Source: Pseudomonas taiwanensis DSM 21245 (GTDB lineage Bacteria; Pseudomonadota; Gammaproteobacteria; Pseudomonadales; Pseudomonadaceae). From it: a stretch of 55,438 nt of DNA. Position 1 is the first letter of the stretch. The number at the start of each line of letters is the position of its first letter. The translations under genes were made by a program, and so were the position numbers. Below the pieces are notes generated by a model. It was given only the letters and a program-made list of their open reading frames with translations. It was not told where the DNA came from and did no database searches. Positions 54,768 through 55,438 of the stretch are shown here, piece by piece. The DNA is taken from NCBI RefSeq assembly GCF_000425785.1, contig NZ_KE384453.1, positions 1-55,438 on the forward strand. The letters are read 5' to 3'.

Positions 54768-54781
54768 GGCGCTGCCTGGAG

Positions 54782-54801
54782 GGGCGCGGCTTGCCGCGCC
54801 C
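54782..54801 (+). terminator. Rho-independent-like terminator after lysC
   Basis: GGGCGCGGC-TT-GCCGCGCCC, a 9-bp GC stem followed by TTCGCGTTTCT, 15 bases after the lysC stop. A weaker inverted repeat GTTGAGC/GCTCAAC follows (54817-54853). Confidence 0.75.
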
Positions 54802-54934
54802 TTCGCGTTTCTGAGCGTTGAGCAGCCCCTGTTCTGCCTGCGCAGCGCTCAACCAAAGGCCGTGTCGCATGTCCTCGAACCGGCCTTGATACCAATGACT
54901 GTTATCCCTGAATGTTTTGCGTAAGGAGAAAGCT

Positions 54935-55123
54935 ATGTTGATTCTGACTCGTCGGTGCGCCGAGAGCCTGATCATTGGAGACGGCGAGATCACCGTGACG
55001 GTGCTCGGCGTCAAAGGAAACCAGGTGCGTATCGGCGTCAGCGCCCCTAAAGAAGTGGCCGTTCACCGCGAAGAAATCTACCTGCGGATCAAGAAAGAGA
55101 AGGACGAGGAGCCAAGCCTTTAA
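54935..55123 (+). CDS. csrA: Carbon storage regulator CsrA/RsmA
   Basis: A 62-residue RNA-binding dimer, MLILTRRCAESLIIGDGEITVTVLGVKGNQVRIGVSAPKEVAVHREEIY, which binds GGA-bearing hairpins in mRNA leaders and is titrated by RsmY/RsmZ-type small RNAs. It controls secondary metabolism, motility and biofilm. AAGGAGAAAGCT precedes ATG 54935; the TTG at 54917 is not needed. Followed by a hairpin and a tRNA promoter. Confidence 0.96.
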   Translation: MLILTRRCAESLIIGDGEITVTVLGVKGNQVRIGVSAPKEVAVHREEIYLRIKKEKDEEPSL

Positions 55124-55148
55124 TTTTTTTGAAGTTTTTTCAAAAAAA
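55124..55148 (+). terminator. AT-rich hairpin after csrA
   Basis: TTTTTTTGAA (55124-55133) pairs with TTCAAAAAAA (55139-55148). An AT-only stem followed by AAGGG, with a T-run in its left arm and loop. Weak as a classical terminator but its position fits. Confidence 0.45.
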
Positions 55149-55152
55149 AGGG

Positions 55153-55181
55153 TTGCAAACGAGGAAGAGCCTGTTTAATAT
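55153..55181 (+). promoter_or_regulatory. Promoter of the tRNA-Ser / tRNA-Arg genes
   Basis: TTGCAA -35 (55153-55158), a 17-base spacer, and TAATAT -10 (55176-55181), 15 bases before the mature tRNA-Ser. A GC-rich discriminator (CGCCTCG) follows the -10, as in stringently controlled stable RNA promoters. Confidence 0.8.
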
Positions 55182-55195
55182 TCGCCTCGTGTTGC

Positions 55196-55286
55196 GGTGA
55201 GGTGGCCGAGTGGCCGAAGGCGCTCCCCTGCTAAGGGAGTATACCTCATAAGGGTATCGGGGGTTCGAATCCCCCCTTCACCGCCA
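55196..55286 (+). tRNA. serT: tRNA-Ser (anticodon GCU, reads AGC/AGU)
   Basis: A 91-base tRNA with a 7-bp acceptor stem (GGTGAGG with CTTCACC), discriminator G and encoded CCA. The anticodon stem-loop has GCT at 55230-55232, and the long variable arm (TATACCTCATAAGGGTATC) is typical of tRNA-Ser. The T-arm GGGGGTTCGAATCCCCC is intact. The symbol is a generic serine tRNA label. Confidence 0.97.
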
Positions 55287-55361
55287 TTATTCGCTTAGGG
55301 CGCTGTAGCTGATCAGGCTTCAGCCAGATCGTTCAGCGACCTAGCATGCGCAGCAAGACAC

Positions 55362-55438
55362 GGACTCATAGCTCAGCTGGATAGAGTACTCGGCTACGAA
55401 CCGAGCGGTCGGAGGTTCGAATCCTCCTGAGTCCGCCA
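55362..55438 (+). tRNA. argV: tRNA-Arg (anticodon ACG)
   Basis: A 77-base tRNA ending exactly at the window edge with encoded CCA. The acceptor stem is GGACTCA with TGAGTCC. The anticodon loop CTACGAA has ACG at 55396-55398, so the wobble A is expected to be converted to inosine and read CGU/CGC/CGA. T-arm GGAGGTTCGAATCCTCC. It follows tRNA-Ser by 75 bases, probably on the same transcript. The symbol is a generic arginine tRNA label. Confidence 0.97.

Noticed and set aside
54886..54914. csrA promoter TTGATA-N17-TGAATG
   Set aside because: The -35 is acceptable but the -10 matches the consensus poorly; not reported as a feature.

Overview
The window is core chromosome of a fluorescent pseudomonad, most likely of the Pseudomonas putida group. 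The grounds are high-GC codon use, gene order (yciB/yciO/scpAB/rluB, then aroP-phhBAR-acsA-aotJQMP-argR-aruCFGDB-astE-alaS-lysC-csrA-tRNA-Ser-tRNA-Arg) that matches what I recall of this group, P. putida-style REP elements in the intergenic gaps, and proteins close to P. putida ones I recognise. No database search was possible. I see no prophage, insertion sequence, CRISPR array, rRNA or plasmid function. About 52 protein genes, two tRNA genes and several regulatory elements can be supported.

Layout. 1-2226 is the C-terminal end of a giant RTX/VCBS-type adhesin that starts before the window. 2.4-12 kb holds housekeeping and accessory genes: DUF454 and UPF0149 proteins, RecQ, a MarR regulator with a clear operator candidate, a patatin/beta-barrel phospholipase, a Rdx-type selenoprotein-like protein, an EamA exporter, an AraC regulator, an LpxH-like phosphoesterase and a DUF962 protein. 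12.2-15.4 kb has an AraC regulator, TrkH and a nitroreductase. 15.4-18.5 kb is a Cpx-like envelope-stress cluster in which a Spy/CpxP-like chaperone gene sits between regulator and kinase and is preceded by a CpxR-box-like repeat. 18.6-24 kb is the yciI-yciB / PHP-yciO-scpA-scpB-rluB block (septation, RNA maturation, chromosome condensation, 23S rRNA pseudouridylation).

24-35 kb is an aromatic amino acid region: an AroP-type permease with a long leader containing a possible small ORF, a LysR regulator next to a YdiJ-like D-2-hydroxyacid dehydrogenase, an MFS transporter, and phhAB divergent from phhR with a near-perfect TyrR/PhhR box between them. 35-38 kb has a DUF2790 protein and acetyl-CoA synthetase. 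38-50.5 kb is a complete arginine uptake and arginine succinyltransferase (AST) system: aotJQMP, argR, aruC-F-G-D-B, a small acidic protein and astE. Three sites of the form TGTCGC-N6-G-N-AA lie upstream of aotJ and aruC. The window ends with alaS, lysC, csrA/rsmA, tRNA-Ser(GCU) and tRNA-Arg(ACG).

No entirely new multi-gene system is visible. The most interesting unexplained items are a long imperfect palindrome of about 225 bp between argR and aruC, an aromatic-rich 56-codon leader ORF with a strong Shine-Dalgarno ahead of the aromatic permease, an unlisted 42-codon acidic small ORF at 31.6-31.7 kb, an AT-richer reading frame of foreign look between acsA and aotJ, a PhhR whose AAA+ core departs from the sigma-54 activator pattern, and a TTG start for the Cpx-like kinase.
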